A DNA stretch of 51,382 nucleotides from contig JAGXFM010000075.1 in assembly GCA_024637215.1 (NCBI GenBank), forward strand, positions 1-51,382, in the 5' to 3' direction. The DNA is from Sulfuricurvum sp. (GTDB lineage Bacteria > Campylobacterota > Campylobacteria > Campylobacterales > Sulfurimonadaceae). The translations under genes were made by a program, and so were the position numbers. The notes beneath the pieces are model-generated. The model saw only the letters and a program-made list of their open reading frames with translations. It did not search any database and was not told the DNA's origin. Shown here piece by piece: positions 24,138 to 33,149 of this stretch (position 1 is its first letter; each line of letters begins with the position of its first letter).

Positions 24138-25484
24138 GTGTTTGATACACTAACCGAATCGTTTACATCAGCCATACGCAAAATTCGTTTTCACGACGAT
24201 GAAAAGGCGTTAACCAAGGCACTCGGCGAGCTTAAAAAAGCGTTGCTTAAAGCCGATGTAAATCATAAAGTCGTCAAAGACCTTATCGATTCGGTCGAAC
24301 TCCAAACCAAGCAAAGCGGTATCGGAAAAGACCAATTCCTCGATGCGCTTCGCAAATCATTGTATGCCCTTTTGGATGTTAAAGGCAAATCAGGGTTTGT
24401 CTACGCTCCGGTAGCACCGACGGTTATTTTGATGACGGGTCTGCAAGGTTCGGGTAAAACAACGACAACGGGTAAGCTTGCAAACTGGCTTAAAACACGT
24501 CAGAAAAAGCGTGTACTGGTCGTAGCGGCAGACTTACAGCGTCTTGCGGCGGTTGAACAGCTTCGTCAAGTGTGTGCTTCTATCGAAGTGGAACTTTATG
24601 CGGATGATGCAAGTAAAAATCCGGTTGAAGTGGTCAAAGCGGCACTTGAGCACGCGAAAAAAGCACTGGTTGATGTCGTATTGATCGATACCGCCGGACG
24701 TTTAGCGATTGACGATGAGTTGATGGGCGAGCTAGCGGAAGTGAAAGCCGTTGCCAATCCTCATGAAATCTTCTACGTTGCCGACTCACTATCGGGTCAA
24801 GATGCGGTTCGTACCGCAGGTACCTTTAATGAAAAAATCGGGATCGATGGGGTTATCCTTACCAAATACGACGGGGATTCCAAAGGGGGCGTTGCTTTAG
24901 GTATCGCTTCTCAGATTCAAGTACCGCTTCGCTTTATCGGTGCGGGTGAGAAAATGGAAGATCTCGAAATCTTTCTCCCTGATCGTATCGTCAACCGTCT
25001 TATGGGATTGGGTGACATTGAAGGTCTTGCAGAGCGGACTGCATCGGTTATTGATGAAAAAAGAGCGAAAGCCCTTACTAAAAAGATCAAAAAAGGGGAG
25101 TTTAACTTTAACGACTTCCTAGAGCAGATGGAGAGCCTCAAAAAAATGGGGAGCATGAAATCCATTATGGGGATGATCCCCGGTATGGGCGGAATGGCAT
25201 CTGCCCTTAAAGATTTCGATTTGGAAAACTCTAGCCAGCTCAAACAGATTAAAGCCCTCGTTTCATCGATGACGGTGAAAGAGCGCGAAGATCCCGAACT
25301 GTTGAACAACAGCCGAAAAGCTCGTTTGGCAAAAGGGTGCGGACTTGATATTATCGAAGTGAACCGTATTTTGAAGCAGTTTAAAAATGCCTCTAAAATG
25401 GCAAAACGGTTCTCAGGTAAATCAGGGATGAAAGACCTTCAAAGTATGATGGGTCAGATGCAAGGTGCGCGCTTACCGCGTTAA
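24138..25484 (+). CDS. ffh: signal recognition particle protein Ffh
   Basis: Ffh binds 4.5S RNA and signal sequences and, with FtsY, targets membrane proteins to the translocon. The 448-residue protein has the N domain, the GTPase G domain (TGLQGSGKTTTTGKLA near residue 98, DTAGR, TKYDGDSKGG) and the methionine-rich M domain (from about residue 325, GSMKSIMGMIPGMGGM) ending with QSMMGQMQG. It starts with GTG behind a good AGGAG. The 4.5S RNA gene was not found in the window. Confidence 0.97.
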   Translation: MFDTLTESFTSAIRKIRFHDDEKALTKALGELKKALLKADVNHKVVKDLIDSVELQTKQSGIGKDQFLDALRKSLYALLDVKGKSGFVYAPVAPTVILMTGLQGSGKTTTTGKLANWLKTRQKKRVLVVAADLQRLAAVEQLRQVCASIEVELYADDASKNPVEVVKAALEHAKKALVDVVLIDTAGRLAIDDELMGELAEVKAVANPHEIFYVADSLSGQDAVRTAGTFNEKIGIDGVILTKYDGDSKGGVALGIASQIQVPLRFIGAGEKMEDLEIFLPDRIVNRLMGLGDIEGLAERTASVIDEKRAKALTKKIKKGEFNFNDFLEQMESLKKMGSMKSIMGMIPGMGGMASALKDFDLENSSQLKQIKALVSSMTVKEREDPELLNNSRKARLAKGCGLDIIEVNRILKQFKNASKMAKRFSGKSGMKDLQSMMGQMQGARLPR

Positions 25485-25496
25485 CTTTGCCAAGCA

Positions 25497-25541
25497 AAAT
25501 GTTAAGTAGTGTACTCATAATGAGTTTACTCCTTAGCATTT
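25497..25541 (+). other. long hairpin between ffh and rpsP
   Basis: Arms 25497-25516 and 25522-25541 pair over 20 positions (16 Watson-Crick, two G-U, two mismatches) around the five-base loop ATAAT. It starts 13 bases after the ffh stop and is not followed by a T-tract, so it is either an ffh 3' hairpin or the first element of the rpsP leader. Confidence 0.6.
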
Positions 25542-25542
25542 G

Positions 25543-25600
25543 AAGAAGCTTAGAGGTTTTTCTTTTACTTTTGTGGGTAAAACACTCTTCTAAACTTCTT
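25543..25600 (+). promoter_or_regulatory. second, nested hairpin in the rpsP leader
   Basis: Outer arms 25543-25555 and 25588-25600 form 13 pairs with one mismatch and one G-U; an inner stem TTTTAC/GTAAAA (25563-25568 with 25577-25582) stacks inside. It lies 29 bases before the rpsP start. It could be an autoregulatory leader for the ribosomal protein operon, but no protein-binding mimic has been established. Confidence 0.5.
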
Positions 25601-25629
25601 GGTGCAAAACAACATTTAAAGGACACACA

Positions 25630-25860
25630 ATGGCAACAGTCATCCGTTTAACCCGTATGGGTCGCAAAAAACAACCTTTCTACCGTATCGCGGTAACCGA
25701 TAGTCGCAAACGTCGCGACGGCGGTTGGATTGAATTGATCGGGTATTATAACCCTATGACAGACCCTATCACTACCAAAGTGGATGAAGAGCGTTTGAAC
25801 TACTGGTTGAGCGTTGGTGCTCAAATGTCAGACCGCGTTAAAAAAATTACCGGTAAATAA
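25630..25860 (+). CDS. rpsP: 30S ribosomal protein S16
   Basis: The 76-residue protein begins [20 protein letters not shown], the S16 signature, followed by [19 protein letters not shown]. It is an early assembly protein of the 30S body. It heads the classical rpsP-(KH)-rimM-trmD-rplS operon. AAAGGACAC provides the ribosome binding site, and the stop overlaps the KH gene by one base. Confidence 0.97.
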   Translation: MATVIRLTRMGRKKQPFYRIAVTDSRKRRDGGWIELIGYYNPMTDPITTKVDEERLNYWLSVGAQMSDRVKKITGK

Positions 25861-26102
25861 TGATGGTTGCGGACTTCGTCGCAGGTTTTGCTAAGTTAAT
25901 AGCGTCTTATCCCGAAGAGATTCGGGTAGAATCGAATGAAGGCGACGAAGTGACCGAAATCGTTTTGTACGCTAATCAAGCGGATGTGGGCAAGCTAATC
26001 GGAAAAGAGGGCAAAATGATCGGTGCGATCAAAACTGTCATCTCCGGTTGTAAAGCCAAAGACGGAAAAAGTTACCGAATCAATGTCGAACCGCTTTCGT
26101 AA
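25860..26102 (+). CDS. KH-domain RNA-binding protein (KphA/YlqC type)
   Basis: This 80-residue protein consists of one type II KH domain with the RNA-contacting GxxG loop IGKEGKMIGAIK at about residues 47-58. It typically sits between rpsP and rimM in Firmicutes and Campylobacterota and is thought to help ribosome or RNA processing, in some species together with a KhpB partner. The start overlaps the rpsP stop (TAAATG). Confidence 0.92.
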   Translation: MMVADFVAGFAKLIASYPEEIRVESNEGDEVTEIVLYANQADVGKLIGKEGKMIGAIKTVISGCKAKDGKSYRINVEPLS

Positions 26103-26637
26103 TTCACCTCCGCAGGATTTACTCCATGTCGCCACTTTAGGCCGAGTTGTCGGCTTAAAAGGGGATATGAAACTTAACCTCTCCACCGATTTCCCTGAAC
26201 AATTTGCTCCTAATGCCTCATTCACCCTTGAAAACGGCAAAGAGATCACTCTCGTCTCTTATAATCCTGATCGTGAACTGGTTCATCTTAAAGGGATCGA
26301 TTCTCCCGAAGCGGCCAAAGCCCTTACCAACGCGAAACTTTTCACCACTTTCGAAGCGACGCGTGAGCGATGTAACTTGAGTGAGGGGGAGTTTTTCTGG
26401 TTTGATTTACTGGGTTCAAGTGTTATGGAGGGGGAGATCCTTTTAGGCAGCGTTCAAGAGATCGAACGTATCGGACCATTGGATTATCTACTCGTGGCAA
26501 CCGATGCGGCTTTGGTTTCCAAAGAGCTTCCTACTACCTTTTTAATCCCTTATATTGATCGTTTTGTTTTAAACGCCGATGCAAAGGCTAAAGTAATCAC
26601 CGTAGAGGGCGGATTGGATCTGTTAGAGGCATCCTAA
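26083..26637 (+). CDS. rimM: 16S rRNA processing protein RimM
   Basis: RimM helps mature the 30S head and binds S19. The protein has the RimM N-domain motif LGRVVGLKGDMKL and a C-terminal PRC-barrel (EFFWFDLLGSSVMEGEILLGSVQEI and FLIPYIDRFV). The chosen ATG at 26083 gives 184 residues and a 20-base overlap with the KH gene; an upstream ATG at 26023 would add 20 residues that only reflect another reading of the KH gene. Its stop overlaps the trmD start. Confidence 0.93.
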   Translation: MSNRFRNSPPQDLLHVATLGRVVGLKGDMKLNLSTDFPEQFAPNASFTLENGKEITLVSYNPDRELVHLKGIDSPEAAKALTNAKLFTTFEATRERCNLSEGEFFWFDLLGSSVMEGEILLGSVQEIERIGPLDYLLVATDAALVSKELPTTFLIPYIDRFVLNADAKAKVITVEGGLDLLEAS

Positions 26638-27332
26638 TGCGCTTTACGTATGTAACAATTTTTGCTAATCTGATCGAAGGATATTTTCAAGACTCTATCC
26701 TCAAACGGGGGATCGAGTCGGGTAAATTTTCGGTTGATTATCTCAACCCAAGAGATTTTAGTACGTCAAAACATCACAAAGTGGACGATACCGCCGCAGG
26801 CGGTGGAGCGGGAATGTTAATGACGCCTCAGCCGTTGTTTGATGCGCTTCAGACACTATCGCAAGAGGCTCATATCATTTTTGTGGCACCGGTAGGGAAA
26901 CAATTTACCCAAAATGACGCCAAACGACTTTCTAGAAAATCCCATGTGGTTTTTGTGAGCGGACGGTATGAGGGGATTGATGAGAGGGTGGTTGAGCGCT
27001 TTGGTGATGAAGTGTTCAGTATCGGTGATTACGTTCTCACCGGAGGGGAACTTCCTTCTCTCGTGATGACCGATGCTATCGTCCGAAACATCGAAGGTGT
27101 TTTGGGAAACAGTGAATCATTGGAATATGAGAGTTTCGAATCACCACTCTTAGAGGCACCTTCGTTTGGAAAACCCCCTGTTTATGAGAATATGAGTGTT
27201 CCATCAGAATACTTAAAGGGAAATCACAGTAAAATTCGTGCACTAAAATCGTCTCTGTCTGAATGCAAAACAAAATACTTCAGACCGGAGCAGCTTCAAA
27301 AGCATAAAACAAGGACATCTTATGAAAAATAA
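26637..27332 (+). CDS. trmD: tRNA (guanine-N1)-methyltransferase TrmD
   Basis: TrmD is a SPOUT-fold enzyme that methylates G37 at N1 in tRNAs to prevent +1 frameshifts, using S-adenosylmethionine bound in its trefoil knot. Signatures are [29 protein letters not shown] and [19 protein letters not shown]. The 231-residue length is normal. Its 3' end contains the start of rplS (11-base overlap). Confidence 0.96.
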   Translation: MRFTYVTIFANLIEGYFQDSILKRGIESGKFSVDYLNPRDFSTSKHHKVDDTAAGGGAGMLMTPQPLFDALQTLSQEAHIIFVAPVGKQFTQNDAKRLSRKSHVVFVSGRYEGIDERVVERFGDEVFSIGDYVLTGGELPSLVMTDAIVRNIEGVLGNSESLEYESFESPLLEAPSFGKPPVYENMSVPSEYLKGNHSKIRALKSSLSECKTKYFRPEQLQKHKTRTSYEK

Positions 27333-27681
27333 GTATATTGCAAGTTTCGAACAAGCACAAATCGCTAACAAAAACGTTCCTGAGTTCCGTGCGGGTGATA
27401 CACTTCGTCTTGCTGTAACCATTACAGAGGGCGAAAAATCACGTGTTCAAAATTATGAAGGTATCTGTATCTCTATCCGTGGAGAAGGTACTGGTCGTAC
27501 TATTACTGTACGTAAAATCGGTGCAAACGGCATTGGTATCGAGCGTGTATTCCCAATCTACAGCGACAGCCTCGAGAAAATCGAAGTTCTTCGCCGTGGT
27601 CGTGTACGTCGTGCGAAATTGTTCTACCTTCGTGATCTTGCAGGTAAAGCTGCGCGTATTAAAGAAATTCGTCGCAAATAA
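27322..27681 (+). CDS. rplS: 50S ribosomal protein L19
   Basis: L19 lies at the 30S-50S interface. The 119-residue protein shows the signature [27 protein letters not shown] and [33 protein letters not shown]. The ATG lies inside the last codons of trmD, with AAGGAC upstream, so translation is coupled. It is the last gene of its operon. Confidence 0.97.
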   Translation: MKNKYIASFEQAQIANKNVPEFRAGDTLRLAVTITEGEKSRVQNYEGICISIRGEGTGRTITVRKIGANGIGIERVFPIYSDSLEKIEVLRRGRVRRAKLFYLRDLAGKAARIKEIRRK

Positions 27682-27687
27682 TCCCCC

Positions 27688-27709
27688 TTGCCGCACTCTC
27701 TTGCGGCAA
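27688..27709. terminator. hairpin between convergent rplS and smpB
   Basis: A perfect eight-base-pair stem (TTGCCGCA/TGCGGCAA) with a six-base loop lies seven bases after the rplS stop. It is GC-rich and placed between convergent genes, so it probably terminates in both directions, although T-tracts are poor. Confidence 0.6.
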
Positions 27710-27756
27710 ACTCGTTACCTTCCCCATCAATCTTTTTTATCCGAACAAGCCTAAGC

Positions 27757-28209
27757 TTATTCCCCTTTTAATGCACGTTCCATATCCCGTTTGAGACTTT
27801 TCTCTTTCAAATCATCCCGTTTATCGTAGAGCTTTTTCCCTTTCACAATAGCCACTTGCATTTTGGCGAGGTTTTTATCGTTAAAATAGATGCTGAGCGG
27901 TACAAGGGTAAAACCCTCTTTCTCCACCCCTTTAAACATCTTGTCTATTTGCTTTTTGTGCAGAAGCAGTTTACGGCTTCCCCGCTCTTCGTGGGTGTAA
28001 TAGTGATGGGTGGTATCGAGTACCCCGATGTGGACACCGAATACAAATGCTTCGCCCCGAACGATTTTGATAAAGCCGTCTTTGAGGTTGACCCGTCCGG
28101 CGCGGAGTGCTTTGACTTCAGACCCTTTGAGGACAAGTCCCGCTTCGAATTTCTCTTCGATGTAGTAGTCAAAAAAAGCTTTTTTATTAGTGGCTATATT
28201 GTCGCCCAT
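27757..28209 (-). CDS. smpB: SsrA (tmRNA)-binding protein SmpB
   Basis: SmpB binds tmRNA and brings it to stalled ribosomes for trans-translation. The 150-residue protein shows [37 protein letters not shown] in recognisable pieces (given here as [16 protein letters not shown]), [18 protein letters not shown] and the basic C-terminal tail [20 protein letters not shown]. The tmRNA gene is not in the window. It is the last gene of the uvrD-truB-csrA-ispE-smpB run. Confidence 0.94.
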   Translation of the reverse strand: MGDNIATNKKAFFDYYIEEKFEAGLVLKGSEVKALRAGRVNLKDGFIKIVRGEAFVFGVHIGVLDTTHHYYTHEERGSRKLLLHKKQIDKMFKGVEKEGFTLVPLSIYFNDKNLAKMQVAIVKGKKLYDKRDDLKEKSLKRDMERALKGE

Positions 28210-28214
28210 AGTTA

Positions 28215-28979
28215 TTATTCCTTGATCCTAAAAAAACTGCTTCCGCTCCCTGAGAAAAACCACCCCTCTTTTTCTTGCAGCTCTGGATAACATCCTAACG
28301 CGGCACTGTACAGATCGTTTGCCTCTTTTGAGTTAATGGTAGCCAATATCTCTAGTGAGGGGGTGGCTTCGAGACGAGTAGCCTCTTCGTCTGTGATAGG
28401 AGCATAGCGGTGTTCACGGTAGTAGCGATAGACCGCAGGGGTACTGATTTGAAGTTCAGGGGTAGTTACTTCAAAATCAATTGAGGGCTCATTAAAGGGT
28501 TCGACAATCTCGCCGATGCCGCGCACGTTGGCAGACGTATAACCGTAGATAAAGAAGGGGACATCGGCACCGACATTCGAGCCGATCTTTGCGAGTTCGT
28601 CGATATTTAGTCCCAATTCCAGTTCTTCATTGCACATTCGCAAAAAGGTTGCCGCATCGGAACTTCCGCCCCCGAGACCTGCAAAAGAGGGGATCTGTTT
28701 GTCGACGCAAATCGCATGATTTTCCATCCATTGTGAGAGGTTATCGGAGTGGGTAGCGGCGAGGAGATGTTTATAGGCTTTATAGATCGTATTGGAGTGG
28801 ACTTCGCAGTCGAAATTTCCCCGTATTTCAAATTCTGGGGTCGATTTAGACTCAAACCAAAGGGTATCAAAAAGGTTGCTAACGCGCATAAATCGGGAGC
28901 TTAGGGTATGATATTCCCCCCGTATCCCGGTGATTTTTAGAAAAATATTAACTTTAGCGTAGGCACGATGACGAATCAT
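28215..28979 (-). CDS. ispE: 4-diphosphocytidyl-2-C-methyl-D-erythritol kinase
   Basis: IspE phosphorylates CDP-methylerythritol in the MEP pathway to isoprenoids. The GHMP-kinase ATP loop is at residues 101-109 ([10 protein letters not shown]), the N-terminal [13 protein letters not shown] is typical, and the C-terminal [12 protein letters not shown] matches motif 3. At 254 residues it is slightly short (about 280 in E. coli), as in other Campylobacterota. Its ATG overlaps the csrA stop (ATGA). Confidence 0.93.
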   Translation of the reverse strand: MIRHRAYAKVNIFLKITGIRGEYHTLSSRFMRVSNLFDTLWFESKSTPEFEIRGNFDCEVHSNTIYKAYKHLLAATHSDNLSQWMENHAICVDKQIPSFAGLGGGSSDAATFLRMCNEELELGLNIDELAKIGSNVGADVPFFIYGYTSANVRGIGEIVEPFNEPSIDFEVTTPELQISTPAVYRYYREHRYAPITDEEATRLEATPSLEILATINSKEANDLYSAALGCYPELQEKEGWFFSGSGSSFFRIKE

Positions 28980-29206
28980 AGTTTTAATTTTTGAGCGAGC
29001 TGTTGCAGAAGTGATACATCATGTCCCGAAGAAGCTTCTTTGTTGGAGTTCTCTACCGCACGAACCAACTCACTTCTCAGCACCCGAATATTATGGGGTG
29101 CATCAATCCCGAGTTTGACCACCCCTTTTTCGATGGAGACCACTTTGACGGTGATCGTATCGGCGATAATGATTGATTCTTCGGCTCTTCTGGAGAGAAT
29201 CAGCAT
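28976..29206 (-). CDS. csrA: carbon storage regulator CsrA
   Basis: CsrA is a small dimeric RNA-binding protein that represses translation by binding GGA motifs; in Campylobacterota it controls flagellin and is antagonised by FliW. The 76-residue protein begins MLILSRRAEESIIIADTITV and carries GIDAPHNIRVLRSELV, the conserved RNA-contact region, followed by a longer C-terminal helix than in E. coli. It overlaps truB by seven bases and ispE by four. Confidence 0.95.
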   Translation of the reverse strand: MLILSRRAEESIIIADTITVKVVSIEKGVVKLGIDAPHNIRVLRSELVRAVENSNKEASSGHDVSLLQQLAQKLKL

Positions 29207-30021
29207 GCTTCAACCTTATTGAGAATATAACGGACACCCTCAGGGGTAATCTCCAGAATCGAGATCGTATCTCCGTTGTCGATCCAGTAGGTTCCCTCTT
29301 CGCTAATATCGAAATCTTCACGCACCAGAGGTTGTCCTAAGAGGATCGTTTGTATTGTGCCATTATAGCGGTTTTTAGGGAGGGAGAGAGAGTTTTTAAT
29401 GTCAAGTTCTCTTTCGTTTTCATACACAAACTGCCCCTCATTAAGTCTTTCAAGCGCGCTAAGTGCGCCACTTACACCCAGCTGAGCCGCAATCATCTCC
29501 CCTAGTGAGCGGATATAGGTACCCTCGGATACGGTTGCTTCAAATGTCACAAAAGGGTGACAATAGTGGACAAGGGTGAGATCATAAATACTAGAGGTAA
29601 TCTCTCGCAAATCGACCTCTTTTCCCTCGCGGGCAAATTCATACGCTCTGCGCCCCTCTATCCGTTTCGCACTGTATTTGGGAGGGAGATAGGTAAGCTC
29701 CCCTTGCAGTGAGTGGAGGATGGATTGAAGCTGCGCTTGTGCGACAGGTTGTGTTTCCTCTATCGTTTCGATCTTCTCAATATCCAGTGTCGGAGAATAA
29801 GCACCAAGCCAGAGTGTTGCACGGTATCGCTTAGGTGTTTTGTTGAGAAAACGAAATAATCGTCCGTGATTTCCAAACGCAATGATCAAAACCCCTTTGG
29901 CAAACGGATCAAGGGTTCCGGAATAGCCCGCTTTTTTTATTTTATAGCGGCGCTTGAGCTGGCCTAAGAGCTGGTTAGAACTAATGCCGGAGGGTTTATA
30001 GGCTACGAAAAGGCGGTTCAT
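29200..30021 (-). CDS. truB: tRNA pseudouridine-55 synthase TruB
   Basis: TruB makes pseudouridine 55 in the T-loop of tRNAs. The 273-residue protein has KPSGISSNQLLGQLK, the catalytic AGYSGTLDPFAKGVL with the essential aspartate, KYSAKRIEGRRAYEFAREG and TYIRSLGEMI. It starts six bases after uvrD and ends inside the csrA start, matching the Campylobacter order. Confidence 0.95.
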   Translation of the reverse strand: MNRLFVAYKPSGISSNQLLGQLKRRYKIKKAGYSGTLDPFAKGVLIIAFGNHGRLFRFLNKTPKRYRATLWLGAYSPTLDIEKIETIEETQPVAQAQLQSILHSLQGELTYLPPKYSAKRIEGRRAYEFAREGKEVDLREITSSIYDLTLVHYCHPFVTFEATVSEGTYIRSLGEMIAAQLGVSGALSALERLNEGQFVYENERELDIKNSLSLPKNRYNGTIQTILLGQPLVREDFDISEEGTYWIDNGDTISILEITPEGVRYILNKVEAC

Positions 30022-30026
30022 AGAGG

Positions 30027-32075
30027 TTAAAGCTTTTCGACGAAAGAGGCGAGAATATCCCGTTTATTTCCACCGAAGTTAATGCTCAGTTTAAATTCGC
30101 GTCCCGCTTTGCTAACCCCTTCAACCCGACCCGCACCGAATATTTTGTGGCGGACCAAATCCCCTTTTTTATAGGAGGTGTTTTTTTCTAAAATCAATGA
30201 CCCTTCGCATAAGCCCGCTTCATTGATAAAGCGGCTTTTTTGCAGATCGGTACGTCTCCCCTTGTAAAAGCGGCTATTGACGTTTGAGAGGGTAAGGTTG
30301 CTTTTGGCACGTGTGATTGCAACGTAGCCTAGACGTCTCTCCTCTTCAAGATCGCTGCCATCACCGATAAGAGGTAAAAATCCCTCTTCTAAACCGATGA
30401 CGAAGAGGTGTTCGAACTCCAACCCTTTGGAAGCGTGGATACTCATAATGTAGATGCTCTCACCCTCTACCTGATCTTGTTCACTTTGCAGTGTAATATC
30501 GTTGAGAAACTCAGCGAGCGAGCTTTCCGGATTTTGTTTAACGTAATCGCGAAACAGTCCATAAAACTCGTCGATATTGGCGATTTTCTCCGCTTCATCC
30601 GGAAGCCCTTTAAGGGTCTCTTTGATTTTGAAACGCTCTTCGAGCAGATCGATAAAACGGTAAATTGCCTCTTCAGAGACACGACGAAGTTCGAGAATCT
30701 CCGCAACGAAATCACGCAGTTCACCGGCACTCTTTTTACGTACTAAAGTTTCAAGCTCACTGTCACTGAGGGTGGAGATAAATTCAAACATTGATTTAGA
30801 CACTTCGATAGAAGAGAGCTCGATTTTATCAATGGTTGCTTTCCCAAGACCTCGTTTGGGTTTATTGATAATCCGTTTGAGGGAGAAATTGTCATGGACA
30901 TTGGTGATGACCCGCAGATAGCTGATAAGGTCTTTGATTTCGGCACGATCATAGAAGCGCAAACCGCCGACAAGTTTATAAGCGACCCCTGCACGGTTTA
31001 GACCTTCTTCGAGGGATCGGCTGAGGGCGTTAATCCGGTACAAAACGGCGATCTCATTCGGCCGCACCCCTTGATTGATGAGTCCTTTGATTGTTTTAGC
31101 AATTTTTTGGGACTCTTCACTCTCGTCGTTTGAGGTTATGGTCTGAACATCATCTCCTCCCTCTTTTGTGGCGATAAGGGTTTTGCCCAAGCGGGAGCGG
31201 TTGTGTTCGATAAGGGCGTTAGCAACGGTGAGGATTGGCTGAGTAGAGCGGTAGTTGTGCTCTAATTTGACCACCATTGCATCGGCAAAATCTTGATCAA
31301 ATTCGAGGATATTGCGCACATGGGCTCCACGCCAGCCGTAGATACTTTGGTCATCATCTCCGACAACGCAGAGGTTATTGTGGGTAGAGCAGAGTTTTTG
31401 AAGAAGTCTGAGTTGAAGTTCATTGGTATCTTGGTACTCATCGATCATAATGTAGCGGTATTTTTCCGAGGTTTGAGTACAAAGCTCAGGATTTTCATCA
31501 AGTAATTTATAGGTTAGGCAGAGTAAATCGTCGAAATCAACAAGGTTATTTTTGAGCAGATAGGCTTCATACTCTTCATAGATTTTAGCAATGTGTTTGT
31601 AGTTGGTTAGCTCTGCTTGAGCATAGGCTTCGCTAGGATCAATAAGGGAATTTTTATAGCGGGAAATTTCACTGGCGATTAACGCGGTAGGGAGATCGGC
31701 ATTGATTTTTTTGATGATTTTCTTTTTGTCATCGGTATCGATCACGACGAAATTATTGGCACGATGGAGCAAGTGAATATGGAATTTTAAAAAGAGAAGA
31801 CCGAATTTATGAAAGGTACAGAGTAACGGAGGATAGGAGTTTTGGGAGATTAGCCCCATCGCCCGCTCACGCATCTCTTTTGCCGCTTTATTGGTGAAGG
31901 TGAGGGTGAGGGTATTACCCGCTGGAATTCCTACCTGATCGAGAAGATAGGCAAGACGTGTCGTAATGGTTTTTGTTTTTCCGCTTCCTGCACCCGCCAA
32001 AATGAGCAAAGGACCGTCAATCCGCTCTACCGCACTGCGCTGTGCCTCATTAAGGTTTGAGAGAATTCCATCCAT
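30027..32075 (-). CDS. UvrD/PcrA/Rep-family ATP-dependent DNA helicase
   Basis: This superfamily 1A 3'-5' helicase acts in repair and replication restart. The 682-residue protein shows the Q-motif LNEAQRSAV, Walker A ILAGAGSGKTKT, the DEYQDTN Walker B, GDDDQSIYGWRGA, and later MSIHASKGLEFEHLFVIGLEEG and RRLGYVAITRA. Uvr/Rep assignments are blurred in Campylobacterota, so no symbol is given. A longer frame from 32123 begins with TTG inside the promoter TATAAT; the ATG at 32075 fits family starts. Confidence 0.93.
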   Translation of the reverse strand: MDGILSNLNEAQRSAVERIDGPLLILAGAGSGKTKTITTRLAYLLDQVGIPAGNTLTLTFTNKAAKEMRERAMGLISQNSYPPLLCTFHKFGLLFLKFHIHLLHRANNFVVIDTDDKKKIIKKINADLPTALIASEISRYKNSLIDPSEAYAQAELTNYKHIAKIYEEYEAYLLKNNLVDFDDLLCLTYKLLDENPELCTQTSEKYRYIMIDEYQDTNELQLRLLQKLCSTHNNLCVVGDDDQSIYGWRGAHVRNILEFDQDFADAMVVKLEHNYRSTQPILTVANALIEHNRSRLGKTLIATKEGGDDVQTITSNDESEESQKIAKTIKGLINQGVRPNEIAVLYRINALSRSLEEGLNRAGVAYKLVGGLRFYDRAEIKDLISYLRVITNVHDNFSLKRIINKPKRGLGKATIDKIELSSIEVSKSMFEFISTLSDSELETLVRKKSAGELRDFVAEILELRRVSEEAIYRFIDLLEERFKIKETLKGLPDEAEKIANIDEFYGLFRDYVKQNPESSLAEFLNDITLQSEQDQVEGESIYIMSIHASKGLEFEHLFVIGLEEGFLPLIGDGSDLEEERRLGYVAITRAKSNLTLSNVNSRFYKGRRTDLQKSRFINEAGLCEGSLILEKNTSYKKGDLVRHKIFGAGRVEGVSKAGREFKLSINFGGNKRDILASFVEKL

Positions 32076-32111
32076 ACCGTTCTTGCCTTGCTCGTAATAT
32101 ATAGTTGATTT

Positions 32112-32117
32112 ATTATA
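32112..32117 (-). promoter_or_regulatory. -10 box for the helicase operon
   Basis: On the minus strand a perfect TATAAT lies 36 bases before the helicase ATG. It would drive uvrD/pcrA-truB-csrA-ispE-smpB. It is divergent to the lysR promoter region. Confidence 0.5.
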
Positions 32118-32189
32118 GCCCAAGTTTTCTGTTATTTAAATTCCATGACACTATCGGGATTTTTTTTGCATTCAATCTCTTGCATTGGT

Positions 32190-32208
32190 TATAATATTGA
32201 GTTATAAT
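32190..32208 (+). promoter_or_regulatory. two TATAAT boxes upstream of the LysR gene
   Basis: Perfect TATAAT hexamers at 32190-32195 and 32203-32208 lie 31-50 bases before the ATG. They are 13 bases apart, so two start sites or a -10 with a decoy are possible. TAGGAA is the ribosome binding site. Confidence 0.5.
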
Positions 32209-32239
32209 ACTGCTATTCATTCAGCTTATAGGAATTATT

Positions 32240-33139
32240 ATGTTAAAAGATTTTGCCAAACTTATGACGTTTCTGACGGTGGTTCGAGAAAAAAGTTTTT
32301 CCAAAGCATCGGCGAAACTTGGGATTTCTCAGCCGGCGGTGACACAGCAGATCAAATTCATCGAAGATTATTTGGATACCCGTGTCGTTGAACGTAAAAA
32401 AAACGGGATTAAACTTACCAAAGAGGGGGAAGACCTTTTCCGTATCGCGACTAAGTTAGAAAAAGCGATTCAATCAAGTGAAAAAGAGCTTCTTAAAATT
32501 ATCAATAAAGAATTCACCTTTATTGTCGGTGCATCGTACGCCATCGGTAACTATGTATTGCCATCGTATTTGGGGCAGCTAAAAGAGAAGATTAACAATG
32601 AAGTGCACATTCGGGTTGCCTTTTCAGAAGATATTGTGGATCAGTTATTGGATAAAAAAATCGATATCGCCCTTATCGAATCTCCGGTATTTAAAGAGGG
32701 GCTGATTTACCGTGAATGGGAAGAGGATGAGTTGGTTGTTTTCTCGAATCAGCCGATCCCGAAACAGCTTCGTAAAGAAGATTTATACAAATTCGACTGG
32801 ATCTGCCGTGACGAAAACTCCCATACCCGTAAACTGACCGCCGAAGTATTCGAAGAGATCGGTGTTGAGTGTTCAAGTTTTAGCGTTATCGGTGTCGTTG
32901 CCAGCTCTACGGCAATTAAAGAGACGTTGATGCGTTCACCTAAAGATGCTGAACGTCCTGTTGTGTCGGTCATCTCTCGCCATGTTATTAGTGATGAGGT
33001 GGAAGAGGGGAAATTGTTCGAAGCTCGGATTAAAAACTATAAAATTAAGCGTAAGTTTTACATCGCTTACAGCAAAGAGCGTAAACATGATGCGTTTATC
33101 GACAATGTCGTCACCTATTTATTAGGGTTGAAGTTATAA
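32240..33139 (+). CDS. LysR-family transcriptional regulator
   Basis: The 299-residue protein has an N-terminal winged helix-turn-helix (FLTVVREKSFSKASAKLGISQPAVTQQIKFIE, here residues 10-41) and a C-terminal periplasmic-binding-like effector domain (from about residue 90). The ligand is unknown. Unusually there is no divergent metabolic target next to it: upstream is the helicase operon, downstream are convergent genes. It closely follows the Campylobacterota style of LTTR with a long linker helix. Confidence 0.9.
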   Translation: MLKDFAKLMTFLTVVREKSFSKASAKLGISQPAVTQQIKFIEDYLDTRVVERKKNGIKLTKEGEDLFRIATKLEKAIQSSEKELLKIINKEFTFIVGASYAIGNYVLPSYLGQLKEKINNEVHIRVAFSEDIVDQLLDKKIDIALIESPVFKEGLIYREWEEDELVVFSNQPIPKQLRKEDLYKFDWICRDENSHTRKLTAEVFEEIGVECSSFSVIGVVASSTAIKETLMRSPKDAERPVVSVISRHVISDEVEEGKLFEARIKNYKIKRKFYIAYSKERKHDAFIDNVVTYLLGLKL

Positions 33140-33149
33140 ACTTCACCCT

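Noticed and set aside
27443-27754. 103-codon frame overlapping rplS
   Set aside because: It reads L19 coding sequence in another frame and runs through the terminator hairpin.
32076-32123. TTG start for the helicase 48 bases upstream
   Set aside because: It would place the likely -10 TATAAT inside the coding region; the ATG at 32075 fits other family members.
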